A DNA stretch of 64,000 bases from Antennarius striatus. Its lineage: Eukaryota; Chordata; Actinopteri; Lophiiformes; Antennariidae. Positions 13,401-26,129 of the stretch are shown here, piece by piece; positions within the stretch are counted from its first letter, which is position 1, and every line of letters begins with the position of its first letter. Under the pieces are notes generated by a model. That model did no database searches. It had not been told where the DNA came from and saw nothing but the letters and a program-made list of their open reading frames with translations. The stretch covers positions 11,336,001-11,400,000 of the forward strand of contig NC_090784.1 of assembly GCF_040054535.1 (NCBI RefSeq), in the 5' to 3' direction. A program made the translations under genes and the position numbers.

Positions 13401-14279
13401 AGTCAGTTGTGGGTAAAAGCACTGAGTTGTACTGTAGCTTTTGGTCCAAACAAATATTTCCTCCCAGCCTCAAAAAATATCTTCTGACAAATATGGATGC
13501 CGGAAAAAAATAACCTTAAATTGTTGACATATCTAAAAATGTCCCCAGCTAACACTTGGTAATTGGGGACATTTTAATATATGTTATCGTTTTGCAACAT
13601 ATTATCAGGTTCTGTAATGAAGGTGCAAGAAGAAATAAAAAAAAACCTCCCTGATTGTGAATATCATACACACAACACCAAATATAAAATGAGTAGGAAA
13701 AGAACAAGAAGCAACAAAAATAAAATATACTAAATGAAGAATTTGATTAAAGCTCCAGCATAACAGGAGAAAACTGCTTTCAATTTAAGCACAAGGAACC
13801 CGTGGAGCAATCCCCATAAAAAAGAGGAAGGGGGGCTGGGCATACAATATTTAAATATGAAGCTGGATATAATAAGTCATCTTACCCTTGCATCTTTTAT
13901 CTGATGAAAAGACCAAATAAAATGGTATGGATTATTGTAAAGACTACTGACCATGTGGCAACTGACAATTAAATTTTACATTCCCAAATTAGACAAAGTA
14001 TAAAGTTAAATAATGGTAATGCACTACATCAGACCATTGATTTGAGATGTAAAAAGGGATGTGAATTGGTGTAAATTTGACAAAAAGAGATATTGACACT
14101 GGTAAACAAATGCTGATCTGTCCCCAAGAAGCTGGAGGAAAGCTCTAGTTCTGGTAATGAAGGAAATCTGAAGCAGATCCAAATAACTTGGCCTCCATTT
14201 ATTTGACGACGTTTCACATTTTCAGATCAGGGATTGTTCGGGGAATTTATGTCCTTGAAGAAGGCAAATTTACAAATCT
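10438..14279. other. sdc2 3' UTR and sdc2-cpq intergenic DNA
   Basis: The first 1.4 kb is probably sdc2 3' UTR, up to a poly(A) signal at 11898. The rest, to the cpq promoter, is AT-rich and contains no exon I can support. Several short T and A runs are present (for example around 12070 and 13080). Confidence 0.5.
11898..11903 (+). terminator. sdc2: Candidate poly(A) signal of sdc2
   Basis: AATAAA lies 1.46 kb after the sdc2 stop codon. A long 3' UTR is usual for syndecan-2. Earlier AATAAA-like sequences could be used instead, so this is only a candidate. Confidence 0.35.
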
Positions 14280-14430
14280 TGCTATGGTTACGCGGGTTCA
14301 ACCCTCCGCTCCCTCCAATTGGCTGGACATAGCAGACCCTCTCAGTGAGGGTCTACCAAATCAGCCAATCAGAAGCGCAGTAAGGCGGACCTTGGCGTCA
14401 TTGATGTAGTTTGACTTCCGGGCGCACACA
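14280..14430 (+). promoter_or_regulatory. cpq: Probable cpq promoter
   Basis: A GC- and CpG-richer island lies in AT-rich surroundings about 0.9 kb before the cpq start codon. It contains two CCAAT-type elements (ccaattggct at 14315-14324, and ccaatca near 14366), a perfect 8-bp inverted repeat AGACCCTC/GAGGGTCT with a 5-base loop at 14334-14354, and an ETS-type CTTCCGGG at 14415-14422. Such a combination is typical of a TATA-less housekeeping promoter. Because the first coding exon begins exactly at a splice acceptor, at least one noncoding first exon must start in or just after this island. Confidence 0.55.
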
Positions 14431-15327
14431 GATGTTTGTTTTGACTGTTTTACTTGTATAAATTAGAAATAGTACTTCCATCAAAAAAGTAATGGGACCG
14501 GAGAATCACGTAATTTAAGAACGTGTAAAATGAATTCATTGAAAATGGTAACTATTCTCCACTTGTCTCTTTTCAATCTGGACTGTCACATCAGCGATAA
14601 CGACAGTCCGGATGGTTATCTAGCGATGTACAAATATTTTAGGTGTCTTCAAGGTCATATTTGTTTAGACTGCTACTTATGTAAACAGTACTGACTCCGT
14701 CATCATGGAGTGGTTTGACGGCTCATTCACTAACGTTGTCATTCTTGAAGCAAAAGCAAGTTAAAGTTATAATGTTAACATTAATTTACGTTTTCCCAGC
14801 TACGAAGTTAGTGTTACACTACTCATTGGCTGGAAGACGTTGCCTTAGATCTGCGTGTGGTTGGTTGTTATCCCAAAAGTGGTTCCATTTCTTTACAATG
14901 ACATTAATGGGGGGAGAGTGGCAATGATGGCTCTAGATCAGTTTGTTACAAGGTTGGCATGGCGATATTGGCCAAGATTTGAGGACCTGAAAAATGCTGG
15001 AGCACTACACACTCTGATTGATATCAAGATTCAGGGAGACTGTTGTTGTGTTGGACCGTCCTCAGAGGATGAAGTTATGCAAGACATCTGTATGGAGTTA
15101 CACATCCAAGTTTGGGGTTTTAGAAGGATTGGGTATATTGATTAGGATTTAATACATCTTAGTTGATTAATGAATCTGCTCCAGCTTAGTATTTAATACA
15201 AAACCAATGAAGTGATTCAGTTAAGTCCATATGAACCTGAAACAGTGTCAGGTCTCTGATCTGCTGGTAGTTACCAGGAAGTTTATTTCATACAGGCATC
15301 CGATTTATCTGACTGATCTCTCTGCAG

Positions 15328-18300
15328 ATGCCTCAAAAAACTGGACTGCCCTTCATCTCTCTCATATTTCTCTCTATGCTGTATCTGCGTATCTGCAATC
15401 CTCACCCACCATTGGTCATTGATTCAATGGCTGCAGCCAACCAAACTGCAAAGAAAGGTAATGTGTGCCATTTTACATTTAGTCACAGAAGTCTAGGAAT
15501 AAGTGTCAGGCAACAAATGTCTGTGGTTAAGATTTTGGAAATCAGTGACTCATTTTAATGCTAAACAAGTTAAACCCCCAAACCTTTTTCTGGTTTATCC
15601 TTTGAGTTTGTTTATTGGACAGAATATTTTTTGTAATGTCTTCACACAAAAATTCTCATAATGTGCTGCTTAGGTGTCTATTTTTTTAACTATTATTCGT
15701 ACAAAATCTTGTGGCGTTTAATTTATAAAAAATATTGCTTGCAGCATATTTACTGTTCACTTCAGTCACAGATATATTTAATGATACTAAATTTCTTTAA
15801 AGATTAAATGAATTTTATTAGTCCCCAAAGGGAAATATTTTGTCCACTCTGTTAGTCTTTGTTGTTAGTCACATATACTTGTTACTCGCGGTTAAATGTG
15901 TTCCAAGAACCACACACAAATAACCAATTTTGCTTATTTAAAGGTAATGAAACATTTATGAACCCTCTCCATACTGATATTAAACCACCTTCTATCTGTA
16001 TTACCTTTACCTACACTCTTACAGACTGTTTAAAGCACTTGTGTCTCACATAAGTCAGAGAACATAGCGCATTTCCAGATGATGTCAGCCCATAGAATGC
16101 ACATACGGTATCACGTGACTACCAAAAATCCGTGATAAGGGGAAGTCACCCGTGTTGATGGGCGAGGGCGTACTGTACAGTATGTGTACAGGCCCATGAC
16201 TGACACAAACACACACGGCCTGCAGATGAGACATACGGCAGCAGGCAGCTCCTTCATGATGCACTCCCTATGAGCAACTTATAAAGCGGATGGTGCCCTG
16301 CTCCAGGGTACCCCGGCAGTGCTCGGGAGGTGAACTTGCATCTCTCCACCACCAGTCCATACTCATTCAATTTTTTGCCTAACACAGGTCTTGATCTGGC
16401 CACCCTCCAGTCCCCAACCCAAGACTTAGTGGACTGAGCTAATTTGAGCATTTTGATGAACAGATTTTAAGTACCTCTCTGTGAACCCAATTTCAGACAT
16501 AGGTGCGGAGGTGGCCGGCTATGCTGATGTGTCCAAAATGATCATTGACCTTGCTGTGTCTGGAGGAGCTCAGAACCGCTCATACAGACGATTGGCTGAC
16601 TTCACTGACACCATAGGGAACCGCGTCAGTGGCTCTCACAACCTGGACATGGCTATCAAATACATGTACAATGCTATGTCACAGGATGGGTTGAATGTAC
16701 ATTTGGGTGAGTGCCTTGTCTGTCTTGCTAAAAACAGGACATGAAGTGTTTCTATGTGCGTTGAATTAAGTGATTTCTAATATCTTGACTATTGCTGAAC
16801 GGAATAGAGCATTTGTTGTTCCTATTTTCCTCTCAGAACCAGTCAAAATCCCACACTGGGTGAGAGGAAAGGAGAGTGCAGAAATGATTGTGCCCAGGGC
16901 CAAAAACTTGGCTATACTGGGACTGGGCAGCAGTGTTGGGACACCACCTGAAGGTAAAAGTCAATACTCAAAATTGAATACCTAATGTTCAACTTTCACT
17001 TAGTCCTCATGGTCTTATTTTTCCAGGTATAAAGGCAGAGGTTTTGGTGGTTGAGTCTTTTGAGGAACTGAAGCTTCGAGCGAGCGAGGCTGTAGGCAGG
17101 ATTGTAGTCTTTAACCAGCCATTTGTCAGATATGGTGAGACAGTGGCTTATCGTTCACATGGTGCTTCTGAAGCATCCAAAGTGGGAGCCGTGGCTACGC
17201 TAATTCGATCCATTACACCATTTTCTATCAACAGGTATGTATGCATTGATCTATAAGGGATATTCGGTAGAATGCAATTACTAGTTATGAGCCTGTTAGT
17301 CTGGCTATCTCAAGCTTCCCAGAATTACTGTAATGTTTTTTTTTAATCAGAAATCATGGTAGTGGTTTTTCCCTCTTAAGTCCCCATACAGGTCACCAGG
17401 ACTACCAAAAAGGAGTAAAGCAGATTCCTACAGCCTGCATTGCTATAGAGGATGCTGAGCTTATGTGGCGAATGGCTCAGAGGGGGCAAACAATCATTGT
17501 CAGACTCCAAATGGAAGCAAAGAATCTGCCAGATGCTGATTCCTTCAACACGGTGGCGGAGATAAAAGGCTGGCAACACCCTGAGCAGGTGAAACCTGTA
17601 CTCATCACTGCTACCTGACTTGTATATCTGATCATCTTGCCTTTTTCTAGGTCAGTCTTCCAAATACTCTGCAGGAAGAAGTTATCTGTTCACAAAGAGA
17701 CTCTTTTTGTCTTACTTTTTTGCAGGGACAAAGTCAAAAAGTTCCATAAATGCTTAGATTGACTTTATATTTCATGTGTGCCACAGGCTCAAGAACATCA
17801 CAGTAAATAACTAGGTTTCTATATTAATACGAAACCTTGTAAAATTGTTCAGCCATTTATATTTCAAATGCATTTGCATTTTTTCCTGTTTAAATAAAAA
17901 ATCAGCTGAAATTACAGGCTTGTAGAATTGAATCATATGAGCAGTTCTCATTTCACCATTTAATCACAAGATGATCAGTAGCACTCATTTTCATGTATAA
18001 ATTATGATTTGTGTGCCGTTCATGAGAAATCTCTTGATACTGTTGGACGGTGTCAAACTGCAGACTGGAAATACTTATTACATCATGCACAGTGCAAAAG
18101 GTATAAGGCAATAAAACTGTTTTTCACAGGTCAAACATTCAAAACCTGTCAAAAGTTGTGACACTAGTGACAAACTCAATGGAAAATGGCAAGATGAAAT
18201 ACTCCATATAGTAACCTGTACTGTTGAACATTTTATTGTGAGACTTCTTTCTTTGGAAGCCACACGCAAGATTAAACATGCAACAAGGCATTGTCACAAA

Positions 18301-21300
18301 GTCACATGTCTTTTGTAGATTCAAGGATGATGGCCCAGACGTGTTTAGCAGGTGGAACCTGATGAATTGTTAAGGTGCTGTAGTACAGTACAGTAATTTT
18401 AAGGGGGAGGCAGTAGAAAAATTCCATTGCGTTTTTCTGGAGGGGAGAAGGCATTGACAGCACAGTAATCATTAAGCCAAACATTGCCAATTGGTCATAC
18501 ACCTTGTGCAAAGTAGACATGATATGGCAGACAAAAATAGTAAATTCTTGGAAGATGAGGCACATCAGCATAAATACCTGAACAGAGTCTATGAATTGTT
18601 GCACTACTTGTGAAGGAGGGTGGCACAACCTGTGAAACAACCGCAGCATACAAAAAGATCAAATTTCATGCATCAAACATAAACCTGGATGAACTGTCAT
18701 TTTGAATAACATGAAATGTTAAGCATACAGGCATTTTAAAATTCTATCATATTTTGGCACAGTCTTTTAACCGTTTGAAAATTAGTTTGCTATAATTCTC
18801 AACTCATGAGTTTGGTCATGTTTAGCTTGACTTATTTTCAGTTTTGAGTCTGAAAACACTGACGAGAACTGACCATAATGCCTTTATCGAGTTAACGGCG
18901 AACAACCACTCCTTGGTTAAACAACCAACCCTAATGTCATTTGCTGGGCAGCGTGAGGTGGTGGATGCTTAAATGAAATTAGGAAAATAAATTGTTGAGA
19001 AGGAACAGTACTTGTTTTTGTGACAAACCAACCAGGCAAAATGGTGAATGAAATGAGGGTGATTAAGCCTTAGTTTCAAGTTTGTTTTTTTCAATCAATG
19101 AATCAACTTTTATTTATAAAGCGTTTAAACACACCAGCAGACCATTCAAAGCTCTTTTCCAGACAGAAAACCCCAGCAGAATAGTTATGCTTTTTGTCTA
19201 ATGGTATAAAGTGAGTTCTGGGTTTTAGGATTACCACCATATACTGCCCTTTACACCATTCTTCTTAAATCATACCTAGTTTGTAGAGATTTATGATATC
19301 TTTAAGCAAACTAATTCAACTGGTGATCTTTAGACACCAGATGTAAAAATATGCAAGATACAGATCAGGAAAATGTTACTGATAGGATCTGGTGCTATTC
19401 TGATCAAGGAACTATGTCTCAGTTTATCCTAGGAAAGGGAAATGAAACCTTGATTTATTTGGCAATGTTTTTGGTTCTCTGTACTCCAACCCCACAGCTG
19501 CAAAAAATGTGGTTGTGTACATGTGTGTACATGTTTATTATGTCAGTTTGAGGCTTGGCGAGTCCCTTCCAGTTGAGCCTTTCAGAGCCAGTCATTCTAG
19601 AATTTTTTCATCAAGCTTACACAACTTCCACAACTATCCTGATTTAAATTGTGAAGTAAATTTTGTTACACTACTGACACGTTGTATAAGACTGCCATAA
19701 ACGGATAAAAAGTTCAGATTTTTTTAGATTCAACATTTTAAGAGTTCCAAATAAATATTGTGATTAGATACATGAATGCCTTTATTTTTCAACTTCGATT
19801 ATCCTGAACTGTGAGGTTAATGTACTTATGAGCAAAGTTCACCTCGAACTATAACCTAGAACAAACTCTTAAAGCTTACGTAAATGATTTTGTAGAGTTG
19901 TGAGGCCTGTCCGTTCTGGTTTGGGGTGACAGGCGGATGTCACTCCTGGCTCTGGATTTACATGTGGTTGACCACGGCACAGGCAGATTAATTTCTGCCT
20001 TTAACATCATTATAGATGCTGTATTGTGAGGTGATCGTTCACTTCCCTGTTGACTTGTCACACCACCATCACACGAACGTCACAATACCAGTTACGTTGC
20101 CAGTCCGTGGTCATTTGGTTAGTAATTGAAATCTAGGCATCGTAGATATTTCTCAGTTTTGCTGTCAGGTGAAGGATGTTTCAGTCTGAACTGAATTAGA
20201 GGGTGCAGTACCACATCATAGTTAGTACGGAGTACTTTCTAAAGGTATTTCCGTAATGTGTGGCATCAGGGTCATTGTGCTGACGGGGACACTGTCCAGA
20301 AATATTCTTGTAATCTGGCATATCTGATCAAGAACTGATAGAAATCTTACTCCTTAAAATTCCTGGATTAGGCGATCACTTTGGTTTGGTTTGTTGTCAC
20401 CTTCGGTTTGAACAAACTGTAGACAGAAGATATGTAGCATTATCTGTTTCCATCGTTTTATAAGCATTTGATTTGGATAAAAGGGTCAAGTTCACGAAAA
20501 TACACATTGCAAATCTGGTTTATACCTTATAATGTTCATAAAAGTCTGTTCAAACTACCAGGTCGTCTTACTCAGTGGACATTTGGACAGCTGGGATGTG
20601 GGACAGGGTGCCATGGATGATGGAGGCGGAGCCATGATTTCCTGGGAGGCCCTGTCGCTCATCAAGGACTTGGGTAATATAGGCATTTATAACAAGCAAG
20701 CATGATGTATGATGCAGTACAGACATGTGTGCGTAGAAAACAAAACCTTGTTGAAATGGTGTGGATGGTTTGGACATGTCCACAGGAGAGAGAGTGAATA
20801 TATTGGTAGAAGGATGCCGAGTTTTGAACTGCCAGGCAGGAGGCCTAGAGGAAGACCAAAGAGGAGGTTTATGGATGTAGTGAAAGAGGACATGAAGGTA
20901 GTTGGTGTGAGAGGAGAAGATGCAGAAGTCAGGGTTAGATGGAGGCAACTGATTCGCTGAAGGGAAAAGCAGAAAGAAGAAGAAGAAGAAACCAGGAGAA
21001 AAAAGAAACACTGACAACACAGGACAGGACATACCACAAGACATACACTACACTAACCGAACATATACTACACTAACAGACATATACTAAAGAAAAAGGA
21101 GTATAAAATTAAAAAAAAATGTGATAAGTAGCAGGAGGCCCACCTGGTGGGTAAGGTACATCAGTCTTACATTTTAAGACATTTGATTATTCCAATGTCA
21201 CTATACTGTACATCATAACACCTTGGCCCCACTACACAGTAGCACAGGATAACATCCCATCTCCTTCCCCACCATTCAACAACCATTTCTGTGTCACTTT

Positions 21301-24300
21301 TTCTCAGTCATATAATTGACAGGAATAACTTCAGTAGCCTTTCTACATTGAATAAATGCATGGTGGAAATCCTGATGACTTGTTTCCAGGTTTGCGTCCA
21401 AGGAGAACCCTTCGAACAGTGCTGTGGACAGGTGAAGAACAGGGTGGAATTGGAGCAGCACAGTACTATGACCTACACAAGGTACTGTTATTACTGCGGT
21501 GACTGATTGTAAACTAATGGCAAAGCTACAGTAATATTGCAAGTACAAAGTAGAAGTCTAAGGGTGTTGGAGTGTGGAGTGCATGATAACCCAATTCCAT
21601 GCAAGCATATTTGTGTAAAGTTGCCTGAGTGCTTTGGCTGCCTTCCAAGCCTTGACCTTTAATAAACTACTCTTGAAAGATATAAGCAAAACAGTAAATT
21701 TGTCTCCATAGCCCTGACGAGACTGTTTGCAAACTGTCTTGGTGAAATCTTTTGTTTCAAAAGACCGTCTAGAATCAAGGAGGATGAACTTAATATTTGT
21801 TTAAGTCACTGTGACCTGAGAAGGTGTCTGTAGCCATAATTCAAGAAACTCCAATTACTTAAAATGTCTCATGGATAAAATAGTGAAGTGTGATTTTTGA
21901 ATCAAAGCTATCTTGGTCAACTGTTTGGTTCTTGTTATTTTGGGGAAAACGGGGGAGTGTCCTTAAATATTGTATCTTAAATTGTTTGAAATTTTGTATA
22001 TTTATATTATTTATATATGAAGCATTTGTTTCGGTGGATTTTTTTAATGGTTTCAGGTGATTATTGTCACACCTTTTGACAAAGCTCACTGTGCATCCCC
22101 TGTAAAAGTCTCTAAATGCTTGTCTATGGGAAATTACCAGAATCATCATAGATTTTTATGATAGTGAATGAGGCTCCATCTTTAATTATTTACAAAAACA
22201 ATCTCAAGGGCCCCTAAATTCTTAACTGTCCTTTATGTACTGCATATTTGACATCTCTCCAAAGTAGCTCCAGTATAGAGGTCAGACTGTGGTAGTCACC
22301 CATGAACTTCAAGGTTTTCTGCTGCGTCCGTCAATGGGTTTACTTGGCCTTGTGCTTTGCATCATTAGCAAGTCTAAATATGTCCCAATAGCGGCTTCTG
22401 GGTTGAGGAGGGCAGATTGTCCTCCAGTATGCCTCCTTTTGGAATTCATCAAGTTTAATGCATCACTGGAAGACTTGACACGAATTACAAACAGGCCACC
22501 GGTATGGACAGGGGACCCTTTATAGCCATGTTAACCTGTCAGCATATGTGTACTTTGCCAAATCTTCAGGGAGTATTTAACATTTAATCCATGCCATTTG
22601 GGTGATTCCACTTAACTTTTAAAAGAGCAAACACAATTGTGTGTTATATGATGATGATGACCAACCAGGAAGAAACTCTAATTTCCTAAAAAGCCAATAT
22701 TACATAAGTTCTGCCAGGGTATGTAAACGTATAAGTGCAATGGTATTTTCTGTCCTCATTGATTCTTATCCAACATGAGCTGTTTTCAGCGCTTTTATTA
22801 GCTCTCATGTCAACCTTCAGTGGTTGTTTCACTGTTCCGTGGTCTTAAAATGTAATCTTCAAATGAAGATAAGTCCCTCACAATCTTCATTGTATTGAGG
22901 AGTTTTTCGTTTCCTGCTTTGTCTCCTTAGTCTCTCTGCTTCCTCTCCATACCCAGGTGAATATTTCCAACTTTGACCTTGTCATGGAATCTGATGCAGG
23001 AACTTTTGCCCCAGTGGCTCTGCAGTTTAAGGGCAGTGAGGCAGCACAGAAGGTATGATTGAAAACACTGATCATGCATTCCTTCATGCCCAAAAATCAT
23101 TGTAGTACAAACTCAATCAAAATACTGGTTCTGTAATCTACTCTCTCCTGCAGATATTTCTTCCTAAATTTAAACTCGCATTATTGAATTTCCAGAAGCC
23201 AAAGTCCAGTAATGAAGACATGATTGAAATTAGTATTTTAAAAAAGTGCTTCATAAACTAAAACTAACAACAGGGACCGTTTTCCTAAACATTTTTTACT
23301 ATGTGTTAAGGCTGTAGTTTACTATTAGTCTATCCTGACTATTCTAGTAGCAACAGCATGTACTGTAAGTCACTGATGCAATTTCATTTGTGAGTTGTGT
23401 CTTCTGAAAAAGTTTTGGAAACAATTTTCAGTAGCTAGCACTTCAAGGCAGACTTAAATAATGATTAAATTCATGTCAACTTCCCCCAATATGAAATCAT
23501 TTTAACTTTTTGGTGTCCAAATGTTCAACTTAGAACACAGCTTAGTTATAAACAGCTTTGGGTTGGTCCTCTGAACGTGGCATCTGTATCAACAGGTAAT
23601 GGAGGAGGTGGTTAAATTGTTGGCTCCCATCAACACCACCAAACTGGAGACAGGTGCAGACGGGACAGACATATCTCTGTGGATGCAGGCAGGAGTACCA
23701 GGTCAGCCGAATCAGTGTCATCAACAGTATTTAATTTTCTCCATAGGATCATTCAGTCTAGTATCTTTTGCAAACTTGTTCCGTGGATTTAGTCTGACGT
23801 GAAACTTGAAATGGGAAGTAACGTGTCCTGATTCTCTATGATGGGTTTAATGACCACACTTTGCTCTTGAAACTGCTCTGTTTGCAAAATCACATCCTCA
23901 TTGACAATAAGTAACCATAAAACAGTCTAATTTTGAGAAGTGGTCAAATTTAAAGTGATTTGAAAAGCTGAAGCGAAACTCCAGTTGGTTCCAGTCTACA
24001 TGCTAGGTTTTATACACCTGGCCCTTAACATCTAATGATTCTTGGTGACTTGATCAAATAGACTTCATTGCCAGTGTATGAAATATTACGATGTATCGAA
24101 TACAAGGAAATTAAAGTGCTGCTCTTTTGGTGCATTTACAAAATCCAGATATACACAAGAAATTCAGCAGAAACAACTAAGAAAACCAAGCCAATAAAGT
24201 GCACATAACAAATATATAAACAACATTCAAGTCTGATGGTCCAAAAATTCTAAATACATATTTTTGTTTAAATAGAATATACTGTAAATTGCACTGTTAG

Positions 24301-24890
24301 CAGATCTGCTTTAACTTATGAGGAACAAAGAAAAAACATAATCAAAAAACCAAACTAAAGTTGCTCATCTCTATTTGGGATCTTTAATTTGCTCTTCACT
24401 TTTTGTTTAACTAGAGTAACTTGGTCACTTATGCTCATTCACCTATGGTGGGTGGGTGTGCATGCTCTGCCCCCACATCCAGTTTTTCTGGTAGGGCAGA
24501 CATGGGTCTGGTAGACAATTTTTCTCAATTGCATTTGAGCTTCCCACCCATTGAGTATGGGGAATGGCATTAAAAAGTCATTTCTCATTTTATTAAAAAA
24601 ATGGACACATTTTTTATAAGTTAAAAATCCTTCTGATTGTTCCAAATACATCAGCTAACCCCAGCAGGCCTGATGGCTCAGAGATTATACAAATGTTGAA
24701 ATCTAATGATGGTTCCTCCATCCCTCAAGGTGCCAGTCTCCATGTGGCGGACAGCAGATACTTTTGGTTCCACCACACAGAAGGTGACACCATGACTGTC
24801 CAGGATCCACGAGAAATGAACCTCTGCTCAGCATTGTGGGCCACGGTTGCCTACGTTGTGGCAGATTTAGAAGATATGCTGCCCAGGTAG
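15328..24890 (+). CDS. cpq: Carboxypeptidase Q (plasma glutamate carboxypeptidase), M28 metallopeptidase
   Basis: Ten coding exons: 15328-15457, 16497-16706, 16837-16953, 17027-17234, 17381-17588, 20562-20673, 21390-21481, 22957-23052, 23596-23701 and 24730-24890. The phases are consistent and give 479 residues; human has 472. The start was chosen because the acceptor tctctgcag directly abuts the ATG and is followed by a hydrophobic signal peptide. Two-zinc M28 ligands are visible in the expected order: His in GHLDSWD, Asp in AMDDGGG, Glu in TGEEQ, Asp in ESDAG and His in FHHTEGDTM. The protein ends in DLEDMLPR, like the mammalian enzyme. The family cleaves circulating and lysosomal dipeptides and is secreted. 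No catalytic residue is missing, so the enzyme is probably active. Intron 6 contains a LINE 3' fragment and intron 1 a SINE and a dispersed repeat. The upstream noncoding exon was not located. Confidence 0.96.
15870..16150 (+). mobile_element. Short dispersed element, copy 1 (possible non-autonomous DNA transposon)
   Basis: This element lies in cpq intron 1 and closely resembles 54310-54610 in the same orientation. Shared blocks include ttgttactc near the start, ccaagaaccacac/ccaggaaccacac, aaccaccttctatctgtatt and tagaatgcacata, with tatcacgtgactacc near the end. The two ends look weakly complementary (ttactc.cg.gtta versus taa or ataa ends), as in MITE-type elements, but the inverted repeats are too decayed to prove this. 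Confidence 0.6.
16180..16455 (-). mobile_element. tRNA-derived SINE, minus strand
   Basis: Read on the minus strand, the head contains tagctcagtccactaagtct followed by a box B-like agatcaagacctgtg. A body about ctggtggtggagagatg and gagcactgccggggtacc follows. The same body occurs at 25184-25446 and 37990-38110. It ends about 40 bp before a cpq exon. The open frame across it is an artefact of the repeat. Confidence 0.65.
17589..20561 (+). other. cpq: cpq intron 5, no gene seen
   Basis: At 3 kb this is the largest cpq intron. The open frames on the minus strand around 18100-18650 show no splice-bounded exon and no recognisable motif. No strong repeat was recognised. Confidence 0.5.
20757..20990 (+). 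mobile_element. 5'-truncated LINE, 3' end only
   Basis: This encodes the C-terminal stretch of the same LINE that lies at 33443-36891. The aligned blocks are [28 protein letters not shown] and [14 protein letters not shown], then WRQLIR. After the stop comes the family's 3' tail of the form gaagggaaaagc followed by (gaa)n. It starts only about 85 bp after a cpq exon. No clear target duplication was found. The long antisense open frame here is a shadow of this element. Confidence 0.85.
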
Positions 24891-25059
24891 CCAAATGAAC
24901 AGACATGATCAGTGAATCACAGCTCACAGGGTGTCTTCCAAAAACATTTGTATAAGCTGAGTGGGAATTTTTTGAATGTGCAAATACTAAAGTTGCTCTG
25001 CTATTTATTAATTGGGAAGTTGCATGATCTGGCCATTTTAAACTTACATTATGTACTGC

Positions 25060-25065
25060 AATAAA
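25060..25065 (+). terminator. cpq: Candidate poly(A) signal of cpq
   Basis: AATAAA lies 170 bp downstream of the cpq stop codon, the first such hexamer after it, and before the SINE that follows. The position suits a short 3' UTR. Confidence 0.45.
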
Positions 25066-25183
25066 CAATGGTGTAATTTTACAGGTCAGACCAATTATGG
25101 ACATTAAAGTTTGGAGAATCACCTTTGACATATGAATCGTTTGACCCTCTATGCTAGCCCAAAGTCAAAGCATTAAAATGAGT

Positions 25184-25446
25184 TCAGGGCGGCAGTAGCT
25201 CAGGCTCAGTTTCACTAAGTCTTGGGCTGGTGACCAGAGGCTCGCCAGTTCAAGACCTGTATGGGCCAAAATATTTGGCTTGTGAACTGGCAGTGGGAGG
25301 TGCTAGTTCACCTCTCTAGCACTGCCAAGGTGCTCTTGAGCAAGGCATTGTCTCCTTACAAGTTGCTCATGGTGCGCCCCACATGAGAGCTGCCCAACAA
25401 TACCTCCTGTACAAAAAAGAAATTCCCAATGGGGATTATTAAAGAA
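25184..25446 (+). mobile_element. tRNA-derived SINE, plus strand
   Basis: The head ggcggcagtagctcagg is box A-like and gccagttcaagacctg is box B-like. They are followed by the shared body (ctggcagtgggaggtgctag, cttgagcaaggcattgtctc) and a 3' tail near aaattcccaatggggattat. It is the clearest copy of this family in the window. Confidence 0.75.
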
Positions 25447-25611
25447 TTGATTGATGTCAAATTATCAAGAAACTGATTTGAGCAAAAATTTCAAAACTCT
25501 TAATTAATCAAGCTGCTTTATTTTTTTTTTATTTTATATACTAGTCTGATCCCCTGATGGAAATTAAGAGAACACTTTAGTTAATACTACTTCAAATGTA
25601 TGCATACATGT

Positions 25612-25888
25612 TAGTCTGTATAAGCCCCTGTAGCGCAAGGGGGCCTGTACACATGCAGGGGGAGGTAGAGTGGCGGGCAGCGCCTTTGTGGAGCGGCCAT
25701 AATGAGTAGCTTGTAAGGGAGACGGCGCCTTGCTCAAGGGTTCCTCTGCAGTGCTCCAGAGGTGAGCTGACATCTCCCATTGTCAGCTCACACTCTGGGT
25801 GTTTTTTTGGGCGGGAGCGGGAATCAAACCGCCATTATTAGGAACATTGGACGACCCGCTCTACCACTTGCCCTGCCACAGCCGCCCA
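25612..25888 (-). mobile_element. tRNA-derived SINE, minus strand, different head with shared body
   Basis: On the minus strand the head reads ggcggctgtggcagggcaag, then gtggtagagcgggtcgtcc, and a box B-like ggtttgattcccgct. The body (gagctgacaatgggagatg, cttgagcaaggcgccgtctc) is that of the neighbouring SINE. This suggests two SINE subfamilies that share a body but differ in the tRNA-like head. It is not a functional tRNA gene. Confidence 0.7.
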
Positions 25889-26129
25889 ATCTTATTTTAT
25901 TTTCTTATTTTAATGGAAAGTGTCCGTTTTTTTGCCGCCTACACCCTGGTAACCTGGCCTCAATTTCAGAACGTTCTGTAAGGTCACTGACTTGCTACTC
26001 TCATGTGCTCTTCTGTTGTAATCATTTGTTCTGCTGATCTGACATTCTGCAAAGTGAAGACAATCTTTCACAGGGAGCTATGGAAAAGCCAGTCGATGGC
26101 GTGTGATGGTGAAAAGTGAACAATGCAAT

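Noticed and set aside
18078-18649. Minus-strand open frames in cpq intron 5 considered as a nested gene
   Set aside because: No signal peptide, splice-bounded exon, conserved motif or CpG promoter is visible; composition is like the surrounding intron.
20568-21044. 158-codon and 116-codon open frames on the minus strand
   Set aside because: They are antisense to a cpq exon and to the LINE 3' fragment; the Phe/Ser-rich start is the reverse of the (gaa)n tail.
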